A DNA stretch of 64,000 nucleotides, taken from positions 372,001 through 436,000 of the forward strand of contig NZ_CP009451.1 of assembly GCF_000757825.1 (NCBI RefSeq), read 5' to 3'. Shown here piece after piece: positions 9,421 to 21,351 of the stretch (the stretch's first letter is position 1; every line of letters starts with the position of its first letter). The DNA is from Cedecea neteri. Lineage in GTDB: Bacteria > Pseudomonadota > Gammaproteobacteria > Enterobacterales > Enterobacteriaceae. Made by a program: the position numbers and the translations under genes. Below the pieces are notes generated by a model. The model had not been told where the DNA came from. It made no database searches and saw nothing but the letters and a program-made list of their open reading frames with translations.

Positions 9421-10170
9421 ATGATTGTACTGGTTACGGGTGCTACCGCGGGCTTTGGCGAAAGCATTACCCGCCGTTTCGTTAAAAATGGCCACAAGGT
9501 TATTGCCACCGGCCGCCGTCAGGAACGCCTGCTTGAGCTTAAAGAAGAGCTGGGCGACAACCTGCTTACGCTGCAGCTGGATGTACGCAACCGCGCCGCT
9601 ATAGAAGAAGCGCTGGCTAGCCTGCCTGCCCAATGGCAGCAGATTGATATTCTGGTCAATAACGCCGGGCTGGCGCTGGGCATGGAGCCTGCGCATAAAG
9701 CCAACGTCGACGACTGGGAAAACATGATCGATACCAACAACAAGGGCCTGGTCTACATGACCCGCGCCGTATTGCCGGGGATGGTCGAGCGTAATCGCGG
9801 CCATATTATTAACATCGGTTCTACGGCGGGAAGCTGGCCTTACGCTGGCGGCAACGTGTACGGAGCAACCAAAGCATTTGTGCGTCAGTTCAGCCTTAAC
9901 CTGCGTACCGACCTGCACAAAACCGCCGTTCGCGTGACCGATATCGAACCGGGCATGGTCGGCGGCACCGAGTTTTCCAACGTGCGCTTTAAAGGCGACG
10001 ATGACAAAGCCGGGAAAACCTACGAGAACGCCAACGCGCTGACGCCGGAAGACGTTACCGAGGCGGTCTGGTGGGTGGCAACATTACCGAAACACGTCAA
10101 TATTAATACCCTGGAAATGATGCCGGTTAGCCAGTCGTTTGCCGGATTGAGCGTGCACCGCGAAGGATAA
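9421..10170 (+). CDS. ydfG: NADP-dependent 3-hydroxy acid/malonic semialdehyde reductase YdfG
   Basis: 249-aa short-chain dehydrogenase with cofactor motif VTGATAGFGE at residues 4-13, NNAG, and catalytic YGATK. It reduces malonic semialdehyde and oxidises L-allo-threonine or serine in E. coli. ATG 9421 begins MIVLVTGATAGFGE exactly as in the orthologue, after GAGGAACAGAG; an upstream in-frame start adds five non-family residues. Confidence 0.94.
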   Translation: MIVLVTGATAGFGESITRRFVKNGHKVIATGRRQERLLELKEELGDNLLTLQLDVRNRAAIEEALASLPAQWQQIDILVNNAGLALGMEPAHKANVDDWENMIDTNNKGLVYMTRAVLPGMVERNRGHIINIGSTAGSWPYAGGNVYGATKAFVRQFSLNLRTDLHKTAVRVTDIEPGMVGGTEFSNVRFKGDDDKAGKTYENANALTPEDVTEAVWWVATLPKHVNINTLEMMPVSQSFAGLSVHREG

Positions 10171-10190
10171 TTCTTGCGGTATAAATAGAA

Positions 10191-10217
10191 ACGGAGCCGT
10201 TGCAGCTCCGTTTTTTT
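10191..10217 (+). terminator. Rho-independent terminator of ydfG
   Basis: Stem ACGGAGC/GCTCCGT with a 7-base loop followed directly by a run of T. Confidence 0.85.
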
Positions 10218-10249
10218 ATTCTCTTTTTTGCTATTCGCGGCGAATAAAT

Positions 10250-10576
10250 TCAGGCCCGGCCCCAGCCCGCAACGATGATAAGCATGCCGCAGAAGGCAAT
10301 TGCGGCTCCGGTCCAGTCATAGATACTCAGCTTCACGCCGTCCACAACTCTCAACCAAAGCAGCGCGGTGACAACATATACCCCGCCATAGGCAGCATAG
10401 ACCCGCCCGCTGGCGGCAGGATGCAGCGTCAGCAGCCAGACAAACATCGCCAGCGACAGCGCTGCCGGCAGCAATAACAGCGGCGAGCCGTTACGCTTTA
10501 GCCATAGCCACGGCAGGAAGCAGCCAATAATCTCCGCCAGCGCGGTGGCAAAAAATAGCAGCGTTGTTTTGATCAT
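10250..10576 (-). CDS. ynfA: YnfA (UPF0060) small membrane protein
   Basis: 108-aa inner-membrane protein with four helices, almost identical in pattern to E. coli YnfA ([31 protein letters not shown]). The family is SMR-like and has been linked to efflux of cationic compounds. Confidence 0.93.
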   Translation of the reverse strand: MIKTTLLFFATALAEIIGCFLPWLWLKRNGSPLLLLPAALSLAMFVWLLTLHPAASGRVYAAYGGVYVVTALLWLRVVDGVKLSIYDWTGAAIAFCGMLIIVAGWGRA

Positions 10577-10679
10577 ATTGTGTTTTCTTCAGTAATAATG
10601 GTGTCCATGAAAGGCGCAATTAGGCGCTAATCAAGCCCAATGATATGATTAGTAGCGTTAAACCTAAAAGGAAATCTTA

Positions 10680-11078
10680 ATGAACTCAATCCTTCGTAAG
10701 TCTCTGTCATGGATGCCGTTAGCCTTGCTGGGTGCCGCATTCATTGTTTCCGTACCGGTTCAGGCAGACACCAACGTTGTCGTTGTTCAGGGGGCCGGGA
10801 ACGGCGTCGGGGGACAAGAGAACTCTCTGACCCGCCAGCGTGCGGCGGAAGAAAAAGAGCAGTGGAACGACACCCGCGGCCTGCGCCAGAAAATCAATCG
10901 CCATAACGAAAAGGTCTTTGACCGTGAATCTGCACGTGGCGATAAAAACTGGGATAAACAGGATGCCGCGCAGGATACCTTCGACAAATGCCAGCAGAGC
11001 GCCAACGTGAACGCCTACTGGGAGCCGAACACCCTGCGCTGCCTGGATCGTCGCACCGGCCGCGCCGTTAATCCATAA
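10680..11078 (+). CDS. ynfB: YnfB, DUF1283 secreted protein
   Basis: 132-aa protein with a signal peptide (basic start, hydrophobic core, cleavage after about VQA-29) and the conserved C-terminal segment [18 protein letters not shown]. Predicted periplasmic, function unknown. AAAGGAAA precedes ATG 10680. It lies upstream of speG as in E. coli; the N-terminal half is longer and more Gln/Asn-rich than the E. coli copy. Confidence 0.88.
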   Translation: MNSILRKSLSWMPLALLGAAFIVSVPVQADTNVVVVQGAGNGVGGQENSLTRQRAAEEKEQWNDTRGLRQKINRHNEKVFDRESARGDKNWDKQDAAQDTFDKCQQSANVNAYWEPNTLRCLDRRTGRAVNP

Positions 11079-11093
11079 TCATCCCTACCTCTA

Positions 11094-11118
11094 CGAGGCT
11101 TCTGCATAAGAAGCCTCG
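11094..11118. terminator. Strong hairpin between ynfB and speG
   Basis: Perfect 10-bp stem CGAGGCTTCT/AGAAGCCTCG with a 5-base loop, but no T-tract. It lies 25 bp before the speG start and could attenuate or protect the transcript rather than terminate it. Confidence 0.6.
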
Positions 11119-11142
11119 CCACCATCTGCGCAAGGATTTGCT

Positions 11143-11700
11143 ATGAGTAACCCACCGCCTATCCGACTTCGCCCCCTTGAGCGCGAAGATCTTCGTTTCG
11201 TCCATCAGTTAGACAATAACGCCAGCGTCATGCGCTACTGGTTTGAAGAGCCTTACGAAGCATTCGTTGAGCTTTCGGACCTGTATGATAAACACATCCA
11301 CGATCAGAGCGAACGTCGCTTTGTTATCGACTGCAACGGCGTGAACGCGGGCCTGGTTGAGCTGGTAGAAATCGACCATATTCACCGCCGGGCTGAGTTT
11401 CAGATAATCATCACCCCGGAGTTTCAGGGCAAAGGGCTCGCCTCTCGCGCCGCCAGGCTGGCGATGGACTACGGCTTTACCGTGCTCAACCTCTACAAGC
11501 TGTACCTGATTGTCGACAAAGAGAACGAGAAAGCGGTCCATATCTACAAAAAGCTGGGCTTTATCGTCGAAGGCGAGCTGATCCACGAATTCTTTATCAA
11601 CGGTCAGTACCGCGATGCCATTCGGATGTGCATTTTCCAGCAGCAATTCCTGGCGCAGAAAACCCCGGAGAATACCCTGCTGAAACCGACTGCTCAGTAA
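11143..11700 (+). CDS. speG: Spermidine N1-acetyltransferase SpeG
   Basis: 185-aa GNAT enzyme that acetylates spermidine and spermine. The acetyl-CoA loop is seen as [19 protein letters not shown] near residues 91-109, and the N-terminus [19 protein letters not shown] matches E. coli SpeG. AAGGATTT precedes ATG 11143. Confidence 0.94.
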   Translation: MSNPPPIRLRPLEREDLRFVHQLDNNASVMRYWFEEPYEAFVELSDLYDKHIHDQSERRFVIDCNGVNAGLVELVEIDHIHRRAEFQIIITPEFQGKGLASRAARLAMDYGFTVLNLYKLYLIVDKENEKAVHIYKKLGFIVEGELIHEFFINGQYRDAIRMCIFQQQFLAQKTPENTLLKPTAQ

Positions 11701-14137
<2,437 letters not shown>

Positions 14138-14143
14138 ACAAAA

Positions 14144-14206
14144 GGGAGGCTTTTAGCCTCCCAATGTTGTCGCTCAATACGGGAAGGCACTAAGCCTTCC
14201 CTTTTT
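14144..14206. terminator. Back-to-back terminators between katG and frmA
   Basis: Two hairpins. GGGAGGC/GCCTCCC (14144-14162) has its T-run on the minus strand and serves frmA. GGGAAGGC/GCCTTCCC (14181-14201) is followed by five T and serves katG. Confidence 0.8.
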
Positions 14207-14211
14207 ACTGC

Positions 14212-15634
<1,423 letters not shown>

Positions 15635-15648
15635 AACCGCCCCTTTGG

Positions 15649-15690
15649 TACTGTAGGGGGGTATAGTACCGTAATTTTTAGGTTATTGAT
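15649..15690. repeat. Left prophage attachment core containing the FrmR operator
   Basis: 42 bp identical to 57722-57763. The first 20 bases form the near-palindrome TACTGTAGGGGGGTATAGTA, a G-rich CsoR-type operator. On the minus strand a -10 like TACTAT overlaps it, with TTATCA 18 bp upstream as a possible -35. A further 25 bp (15691-15715) is 20/25 identical to 57764-57788, including TTTTATATAATTATCA in both. Confidence 0.88.
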
Positions 15691-15769
15691 AATCTTATAT
15701 TTTATATAATTATCAGCCACTTGAAAGGAACTAAAAACAGACACCTGGGGACATATACAGTCATTGACA

Positions 15770-15821
15770 TGCCCCCAAATCTGCCCCCAAACGCGATTTT
15801 GCCCCCAAATTTGCCCCCAAA
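15770..15821. repeat. Four TGCCCCCAAA direct repeats in the left prophage arm
   Basis: Exact copies of TGCCCCCAAA start at 15770, 15782, 15800 and 15812 (spacings 12, 18, 12). Two variants, TGCCCCCACA and TGCCCCCGAA, lie at 57646 and 57657, in the same orientation, inside the right att region. They are candidate arm-type integrase or Xis sites. An alternative is a relic of an integrase C-terminus encoding PPN repeats. Confidence 0.5.
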
Positions 15822-15878
15822 ATCGGACCTAAATCGGATTTGAAAAGGCACTTTTTTTGACAGGAAATTGACACCAGG

Positions 15879-15986
15879 ATGATTTTTTTCGATACTCGCC
15901 GTGCACCAGCAAAATCTGGTGCCGGGATTGGCGTCCCGGACTACATCACGACGCATAGCCGCGTTTGCGGTTTTTTTATGCGCTAA
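15879..15986 (+). CDS. Ash-like phage protein
   Basis: 35-aa reading frame with the string AKSGAGIGVPDYITTHSRV typical of the phage Ash family, which is usually found just upstream of Icd/Rha-type genes. ATG 15879 has only a weak ribosome site. It overlaps the Icd-like frame. Translation of one or both frames is uncertain. Confidence 0.45.
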   Translation: MIFFDTRRAPAKSGAGIGVPDYITTHSRVCGFFMR

Positions 15987-16092
15987 GCACAGCCGCACCC
16001 AAATTATGGTGGGGTGTGCAAGGGAGCCGAAAGGCTCGCCGGGTTTCGTGATGACCGGTTACGCCAACCTTGTACGCCTCACCACCCACTGA
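15901..16092 (+). CDS. Icd-like host cell division inhibitor
   Basis: 63-aa frame from GTG 15901 with VGCAREPKGSPGFVMTGYA, the hallmark of proteins annotated as Icd-like division inhibitors in P1/P4-type loci. The frame runs through the candidate C4 RNA, so its codons and the RNA structure are under joint constraint. In P1 the order is c4-icd-ant; here the next gene is a Rha-type regulator. The start codon is uncertain. Confidence 0.5.
   Translation: MHQQNLVPGLASRTTSRRIAAFAVFLCAKHSRTQIMVGCAREPKGSPGFVMTGYANLVRLTTH
16013..16088 (+). ncRNA. Candidate C4-type antisense RNA
   Basis: Three-way-junction fold: closing stem 16013-16023 with 16068-16078 (11 bp, two G-U), hairpin GAGCC-GAAA-GGCTC at 16024-16037, hairpin CCGG/CCGG at 16039-16058. 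The unpaired ACGCCAA (16061-16067) matches TTGGCGT at 16093-16099, and TCACCAC (16079-16085) matches GTGGTGA at 16105-16111. CCTTGT (16068-16073) is also complementary to the rha ribosome site. This is the C4 design of P1/P7. Confidence 0.65.
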
Positions 16093-16138
16093 TTGGCGTC
16101 AGTAGTGGTGATTATCCTTACTTACAAGGAATTTCATC

Positions 16139-16777
16139 ATGAGCGATCTTCTATCTTCAGTAACACCTGAAATCACCGTCAACAATAACCGCGCCGTTAC
16201 CACCTCGATCGCCGTTGCCAACTTCTTTGGCAAAGAGCATAAAAACGTTTTACAGAAAATTAGGCTGCTTGATTGCTCGGCAAACTTCACGACGGCTAAC
16301 TTTTCAGCCGTCGTAGTAAATGCCCAGGCAGGCTTTGACGAACGCGAGATCGAAGCCTACGAAATGACACGTAACGGCTTCTTCTTCCTGGTGATGGGAT
16401 TTACTGGCAAAAAGGCAGCGGCATTTAAAGAAGCCTACATTGCCGAGTTCGATCGCATGGAGAACCAGCTGAGAGAATATACCGCGCCACCTTCCCTTCC
16501 CACTCTGCCAATGTTCCCTGCCGGCAGCGCCTTTCGCTATATCACTGATGTGAACGATCGGGGCCAGGTGGTAGCAATGAACGCATTACGCCCTGAAGAG
16601 CTTGTGGCCACCGTTGATGGTCACACGGAAATGCTGCGTCGGTGTGGTTATGTGGTGATCGGGCATGACAATCTTAAAAACCTGACCATTGAAGAGATCA
16701 TGAGGCTGGGAGAGGTGGCGCGGCAAGAGAGCTTACGCTGGGAAAAAGATTGCCGATGCATGGCGTCATTAGCTTAA
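16139..16777 (+). CDS. Rha-family phage regulatory protein
   Basis: 212-aa protein with an N-terminal Rha domain (about residues 15-110; TTSIAVANFFGKEHKNVLQK, YEMTRNGFFFLVMGFTGKKA, YIAEFDRME). Rha proteins interfere with host or phage regulation and often act as antirepressors. ACAAGGA precedes ATG 16139 and lies within reach of the C4-like RNA, implying post-transcriptional control. Confidence 0.85.
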   Translation: MSDLLSSVTPEITVNNNRAVTTSIAVANFFGKEHKNVLQKIRLLDCSANFTTANFSAVVVNAQAGFDEREIEAYEMTRNGFFFLVMGFTGKKAAAFKEAYIAEFDRMENQLREYTAPPSLPTLPMFPAGSAFRYITDVNDRGQVVAMNALRPEELVATVDGHTEMLRRCGYVVIGHDNLKNLTIEEIMRLGEVARQESLRWEKDCRCMASLA

Positions 16778-16960
16778 AATTTACCGCCCTGTTACGGCGG
16801 GGCAGCTTAGCTCTTATGTAGCTATCACCCTCACATAACTTCGTTTAGTTACAGCCGGTTACATTACGGCGAGCTAGTTCCTACTTTGATGGCAGGACAG
16901 GCGGTCAGATAACGAAGTGAGTTGATTGTGAGTAGATATGAGAGAGTCCGCTGAGATAAA

Positions 16961-16990
16961 AACCCCCAGCCAAGCTGGCCGGGGGATTTT
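16961..16990. terminator. Bidirectional terminator
   Basis: Stem CCCCCAGCC/GGCCGGGGG (one mismatch), loop AAGCT, with T-runs on both outer sides. It ends rha-direction transcription and, on the minus strand, the adjacent small gene. Confidence 0.75.
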
Positions 16991-16998
16991 AGTTATCT

Positions 16999-17133
16999 TC
17001 AGCAGTTCGGGTAAGAACGGAAGTGTTGACGAACATTTTCGAGTTCACCGAAACGGACGCGGCAGTAGCTGCGGACATAAACCGGCTTGTCGTGTTCGTA
17101 GATGAAGTCATTACGATTTGCATCATGAGCCAT
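16999..17133 (-). CDS. 44-aa phage protein of unknown function
   Basis: Short frame starting MAHDANRNDF and ending FRSYPNC, preceded by an excellent AGGAGA ribosome site and followed at once by a terminator, which together support a real gene. It is basic, has two Cys and many Tyr/Arg, and no domain I recognise. Confidence 0.55.
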   Translation of the reverse strand: MAHDANRNDFIYEHDKPVYVRSYCRVRFGELENVRQHFRSYPNC

Positions 17134-17282
17134 GATTTTTCTCCTGTTTTTGTATACAGCCTGTTTACCCGTACAGGTTGTAGTTTATTTGGAGAACCGC
17201 TATCCTAATTCCGTTGATATATAGGTGTAGCGGTGGGCAATCCTCCATACACTCCGGAAATATTTGCAGTATTTCCGACCCT

Positions 17283-17311
17283 AAAAGCCCCGTTTGCAGC
17301 GGGGCTTTTTT
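17283..17311. terminator. Bidirectional terminator
   Basis: Stem AAGCCCCG/CGGGGCTT, loop TTTGCAG, with A-run before and T-run after. It lies just beyond the 3' end of the minus-strand gene at 17313. Confidence 0.8.
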
Positions 17312-17312
17312 A

Positions 17313-17831
17313 CTATTTGATGGCAAATGACTTGATGATAGTAGCTATGCGTTCGGCCTCATCAAAGCTCAAATCCATTGGCATATTTTCAATTCTAAGA
17401 ATCAACCCATCGCGAATAGGTATAGGGAGCGCAAATGTTTTTATCGCTTCCAAAGCATTCTCGTGTTTACCATCTACTCGTTTGCGACGCTTTGGTTTAA
17501 CTGATTCTTCTTGAGGAATGCTCTCCATCACTACCCCATATTTTAATTGTTGGAATTCAACGAATTTCTGAATGGCGGAAAGTAATCGGCTTTTATATGA
17601 CTGAATAGTTGCACGTGAAACATCCACTGACGAAAACATTTTATAATCTCCCACCACTTCGTTAACGTCTAAGTCGCGAATATCAGTTTCAGGAAGTGGC
17701 GAGGTGACATTAAACAACCGAAGGGACGATTCTTTCAAGTTTCGGGCAGTCGCCTCAGGAACAATACCCAAGTCCGGTAGAGCCTGGAGGAAGCCATAAA
17801 ACTCTGCGTAACTAAAGATATTTTTCGACAT
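17313..17831 (-). CDS. Uncharacterised 172-aa prophage protein
   Basis: Soluble, mostly helical protein with a basic KPKRRKR stretch near residue 113, compatible with DNA binding. The N-terminal 100 residues are loosely like the helical core-binding part of tyrosine recombinases, but no catalytic domain follows. Its GC content is lower than that of the neighbouring host genes. I do not recognise the family. It has its own terminator and lies apart from the late operon. Confidence 0.6.
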   Translation of the reverse strand: MSKNIFSYAEFYGFLQALPDLGIVPEATARNLKESSLRLFNVTSPLPETDIRDLDVNEVVGDYKMFSSVDVSRATIQSYKSRLLSAIQKFVEFQQLKYGVVMESIPQEESVKPKRRKRVDGKHENALEAIKTFALPIPIRDGLILRIENMPMDLSFDEAERIATIIKSFAIK

Positions 17832-18113
17832 TGGCTTACCTCAATCTGGTGATGATCAGAATATACAATGATCGACAGAACCAATCAAGAAAAATCAAAC
17901 GATCGGCTCAAGCTATGGATTTTCCTTGATTACGCCCCCTAAAAACTTGATTTTTTTTCTACCTAATTTCTTGATGCGCTTGAGTTCCAACCGGACAAAA
18001 TACACCATAACCGATTGTATGTAATATATATTTCATCCCAACCACCGAGCCGTTTTTTTTGTTGTCTGCGATAAGATGTGGGGTACTGTGCAGCATTGTT
18101 AATAAAGTTATGA

Positions 18114-18326
18114 GGACAAAACTGGAACACACGTCAGCCACGGCAACGCAGCCTTGAAACAGTACATCGATGGGTCAGAGAAGGGCGCATTTTCCCGCCA
18201 TCGATTAAGGATGGTCGAGGGCACGTATTCCGGGATAACACCGTAAAGGTAGATATCAATCAACCAGCGACAGGAGGGCTTTTGAAGAGGATTCGAGATG
18301 GGCGGATGACGAACTTATACCCCTAA
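18114..18326 (+). pseudogene. Relict lambda-type excisionase (xis)
   Basis: 70 codons aligning with lambda Xis from its residue 6 onward: QNWNTRQ, RSLETVHRWVREGRIFPP, KDGRGHVFRDN, KVDINQPATGGLLKRIR. A TGA stands immediately before the first aligned codons, and no ATG, GTG or TTG is in frame at the start, so the first five residues and the start codon are lost. It is distinct from the active-looking excisionase at 56202. The rest of 17832-18430 shows no other gene. Confidence 0.7.
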
Positions 18327-18430
18327 CTAAACTATCCAAATGTTGATGCCCAGATAAAAGTCCAAACCATCATTTGACTTAGAGATTTATTGGGGAGAAA
18401 TGGGGAAATCACTGCCAGCACATAGCAACA

Positions 18431-19699
18431 TTATTTTACCTTAGGCAAGTCAACAAAACGTGTAGTGTAATGAGGTGAAAGCATATCTCTCTTCATCCTC
18501 CATGCCTGCTGGACACCCTGCCCGGCGAAGTACAACGTCCCTCTTCCGTCCTTCGCATTAAGATGGTCCAGCACCTTCATCAGTTGCTCGCTGTTGGGCC
18601 TGGGTGCGTTATCGTCGAACAGGTTTAACTGAGCCACGCCCTGGCTGAAAAAATCTCCCAGCATGATCCCTGCTTTCTGAAATCGGTGACCATCCTGCCA
18701 GATAGCATCCAGGCACCTGCAGGCGGCCGCGATAATATCCCGCGTGTCCTGCGTTGGCGTGAGTAATTTCGTTGATGCATGGTTGCCGTAATATTGTTCA
18801 TTCACTGCAAACGGACTCGTTTTTACGAATGCTGAAACATACCTGCAGTATTGATGCTCACCGCGAAGCTTTTCTGCACCCCGGGCAGCATAACTGCATA
18901 TAGCCTGGCGCATCTGTTCGTACTCTGTGACGCGTTCACCAAAGGAACGGGAACACACAATTTCCTGCTTCGTCGGGGCGAACTCTTCCAGCCCGAGGCA
19001 AGGCTCACCACGTAGCTCGCGAACCGTACGCTCCAGTACCACATTGAAGTGCTTCCGGACAAATCGAATGTCGGTGTCCGCAAGCTGGAGAACGGTATTG
19101 ATGCCCATAGTTTCCAGCTTTTTTGATATGCGCCGGCCGACGCCCCAAACCTCGCTAACCGGCAGCGCAGCCATCAGCTTCCGCTGCCTGTCCGTGTTAG
19201 ATAAATCAACCACGCCTCCCGTCTGCTTTTGCCATTGCTTCGCAGCATGATTCGCCAGCTTGGCCAGGGTTTTTGTTTGCGCTATGCCTACGCCGACCGT
19301 CATTCGCGTACGCTGCAAAACTGCCGCACGAATCTCCCTTCCGAAGTCGGTTAAATCCCGGCAGTTTCTGACTCCGGCCAGGTCGCAGAAAGCCTCATCG
19401 ATGGAGTAAATCTCACAGCGGGGAGACATATCTTCCAGCGTAGTCATCACGCGGTTGCTCATATCAGCATACAGCTCATAGTTGCTGCTGAAGCACACCA
19501 CGCCGTAGCGCTGGAACAAATCCCGCTGTTTGAAATACGGTTCTCCCATCTTGATACCGAGCACTTTGGCTTCCGCACTCCGGGCAATCACACAGCCGTC
19601 GTTATTCGACAAAACAACGACAGGTTTACCCCGCAGATCTGGCCTGAATACTGTCTCGCACGAGGCGTAAAACGAATTAACATCAACTAGCGCAAACAT
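18431..19699 (-). CDS. umuC: UmuC-type translesion DNA polymerase subunit
   Basis: 422-aa Y-family polymerase. [13 protein letters not shown] at the N-terminus carries catalytic carboxylates and YSIDEAF near residue 100 carries the others; a little-finger domain follows. It is full length for UmuC. ATG 19699 is 7 bp after the umuD' stop, so both are made from one LexA-controlled transcript. It would form DNA polymerase V with UmuD' and RecA, giving lysogens error-prone bypass. Confidence 0.92.
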   Translation of the reverse strand: MFALVDVNSFYASCETVFRPDLRGKPVVVLSNNDGCVIARSAEAKVLGIKMGEPYFKQRDLFQRYGVVCFSSNYELYADMSNRVMTTLEDMSPRCEIYSIDEAFCDLAGVRNCRDLTDFGREIRAAVLQRTRMTVGVGIAQTKTLAKLANHAAKQWQKQTGGVVDLSNTDRQRKLMAALPVSEVWGVGRRISKKLETMGINTVLQLADTDIRFVRKHFNVVLERTVRELRGEPCLGLEEFAPTKQEIVCSRSFGERVTEYEQMRQAICSYAARGAEKLRGEHQYCRYVSAFVKTSPFAVNEQYYGNHASTKLLTPTQDTRDIIAAACRCLDAIWQDGHRFQKAGIMLGDFFSQGVAQLNLFDDNAPRPNSEQLMKVLDHLNAKDGRGTLYFAGQGVQQAWRMKRDMLSPHYTTRFVDLPKVK

Positions 19700-19706
19700 C
19701 GACGAT

Positions 19707-20075
19707 TCACATACACGGGTTATCATCAAACTCGTCGGTTCGCGCATCATTGATGATGTACGTCACGACGCCAAACACCTCTACGCCCTCTCCGTAATGC
19801 TCCCTCACTCCGGTATCCATCCGCTCCAGGCATTTCCGCGGATAGAGACGTAAGCGCCGCAGTTGGAACCCACCTTCCAGCTCGCAGACCAGAATTGAAC
19901 CATCACATGCTGTTACCGAGTTATCGATAACGAGCAATGCGCCCTTCACTATCCCTGCCCGCAAATGCGTTTCCATAGCCCGCATGAAGTAAGTCGCTGC
20001 AGGATGGCTGATCAGCTGCCGATCGAGAGAAATACGGCTTTCGGCGTAATCAGCAGCTGGGGATGGGAACGCCAT
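19707..20075 (-). CDS. UmuD'-like protein, naturally short and catalytically dead
   Basis: 122-aa UmuD homologue beginning [10 protein letters not shown], which aligns with the N-terminus of UmuD' after self-cleavage (GFPSPAADY). The serine motif SGDSM is replaced by METHL (residues 34-38) and the catalytic Lys in VKKL by Arg (RRL, about 73). GGAGG before ATG 20075 fixes the start, so the short form is genuine. Phage P1 HumD is a known UmuD'-like precedent. It should act without RecA-driven cleavage. Confidence 0.85.
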   Translation of the reverse strand: MAFPSPAADYAESRISLDRQLISHPAATYFMRAMETHLRAGIVKGALLVIDNSVTACDGSILVCELEGGFQLRRLRLYPRKCLERMDTGVREHYGEGVEVFGVVTYIINDARTDEFDDNPCM

Positions 20076-20090
20076 AAAACCTCCAATAAA

Positions 20091-20110
20091 TACTGTTTAT
20101 ACATACAGTA
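20091..20110 (-). promoter_or_regulatory. LexA (SOS) box of umuD'C
   Basis: TACTGTATGTATAAACAGTA on the minus strand has CTG-N10-CAG and TACTG/CAGTA flanks, close to the 20-bp consensus. It lies 16 bp upstream of the umuD' start. 20111-20274 holds no gene. Confidence 0.92.
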
Positions 20111-20274
20111 TATTTTGGAATTTTCGGGAATCAATAGAAGAACTGCGGCGATCCGCTAAGGCTTTGGTGGAGGGTGAATTTATTTTTTGCTGCCAAAAGA
20201 AGGGAAAGACGACCTGTCCATCTACAAAATCATCGAAGGGACACTCCGTTTATACTGAGTGGCATGCTGTAACT

Positions 20275-21348
20275 CTATGAAAAATAATCCGGCCCCGATT
20301 TCTTTTCTTCCTTCCCTTTTTTTCCCTGCGGCTTGATATCCGTCGCCAGGCTAAAATCCACGGTCATGCCGCCAGTGCTGAGCGAAAAGCTCACAGATTC
20401 AGTCAGCCAGGTATGATCCTCTCGAACACCAAAACCGCGGGTAGTGACTCTCGACTCTGCAGTAATGGGCAGTAATGACGGCCTGCAGGGCATCGTGATA
20501 GACATTTTCCGACCGTTGCGCTTCATCTGTGTAGCCTTAGCCTTTGCGCTCGCCTGCGCTGCATCCTTGCTCGGCTGCGTGTACGGATGCTGCTTATCTG
20601 AGCCGCCGGGATGTTCCGTCTGTGTCGTTTTTGTCTCGCCGGTTGAAGGGTCAAAGTAATTCACGCTGACTTTACCTGATTTGCTGCCCTTCGCAGCGCC
20701 GTCTCGCTCTCCCTCGATATAGTTCCAACGGCCGCCCTTATCTGGCGTTATCGTTATCGATGCCAGCTGCTTGCCGCTGACCGTCGTTCCATCGCCCTGC
20801 GGCAGGAAAAGCCAGTATCCCCCGCTCGGCTTACTCACGGCGTCATATTGTTTCGCGAGGCGGCTCAGCAACGCCGCGTCCGACTCCCGGACCTGGTCAA
20901 TATGGGCGATTTTAATGTCGCTCAGTGCTTCCGCTATCTTCGCCTGCAGGCCATTGTCGGTGGCCAGCGTTTTTACGATATCCCCCAGAGTTACATCGTC
21001 GAATGACCGCGTTTTTTGGCTTGTTACATCACCACTTTGCTTTGCACTGTTCATCGGCGCGGCAGTGGCGCTGATCGTTATTTGTCGGGGCGGGCCACTG
21101 CTCTGCACCTTGCTCACAACAAACCAGCCTTTGTCCTGCATTTTGTCATTAAATCCCAGCCCCAGACGCAGCCGGGCGCCCTTTTTCGGGAGCGTCAGTG
21201 TTTCGGAATAAAGCGTGATATCAAGAGTATCGCTCTTGCCCGTGGCGCCGCCGTAGTCCGTCAGTTTGATATTACTGAGCCCCCGCGCTATGGCCTGCGT
21301 AATATCTTTACCTTCAGCTGTAAGGGTGAATGTCGGTTTATATTCCAT
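20275..21348 (-). CDS. Tail hub protein, P2 gpD family (late control D)
   Basis: 357-aa gpD/gp27-like baseplate hub. The N-terminal pattern PTFTLTAEGKDITQAI, the central Phage_GPD segment (TLGDIVKTLATDNGLQ; DAALLSRLAKQYDAVSKP) and KLTDYGGATGKSDTLDITL are typical. It is the last gene of the late tail operon. The C-terminus carries a Lys-rich tail. Confidence 0.88.
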   Translation of the reverse strand: MEYKPTFTLTAEGKDITQAIARGLSNIKLTDYGGATGKSDTLDITLYSETLTLPKKGARLRLGLGFNDKMQDKGWFVVSKVQSSGPPRQITISATAAPMNSAKQSGDVTSQKTRSFDDVTLGDIVKTLATDNGLQAKIAEALSDIKIAHIDQVRESDAALLSRLAKQYDAVSKPSGGYWLFLPQGDGTTVSGKQLASITITPDKGGRWNYIEGERDGAAKGSKSGKVSVNYFDPSTGETKTTQTEHPGGSDKQHPYTQPSKDAAQASAKAKATQMKRNGRKMSITMPCRPSLLPITAESRVTTRGFGVREDHTWLTESVSFSLSTGGMTVDFSLATDIKPQGKKGKEEKKSGPDYFS

Positions 21349-21351
21349 GCC

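Noticed and set aside
15702..15998. Minus-strand 98-codon frame with FGG repeats
   Set aside because: It is the reverse of the TGCCCCC repeats and of the Ash/Icd locus; no ribosome site and no plausible protein.
17832..17958. Promoter/operator for the 172-aa gene
   Set aside because: AT-rich with suggestive hexamers, but nothing with acceptable spacing and matches that I can defend.
17959..18141. Minus-strand 60-codon frame
   Set aside because: Overlaps the relict xis region, has no ribosome site and no recognisable protein pattern.
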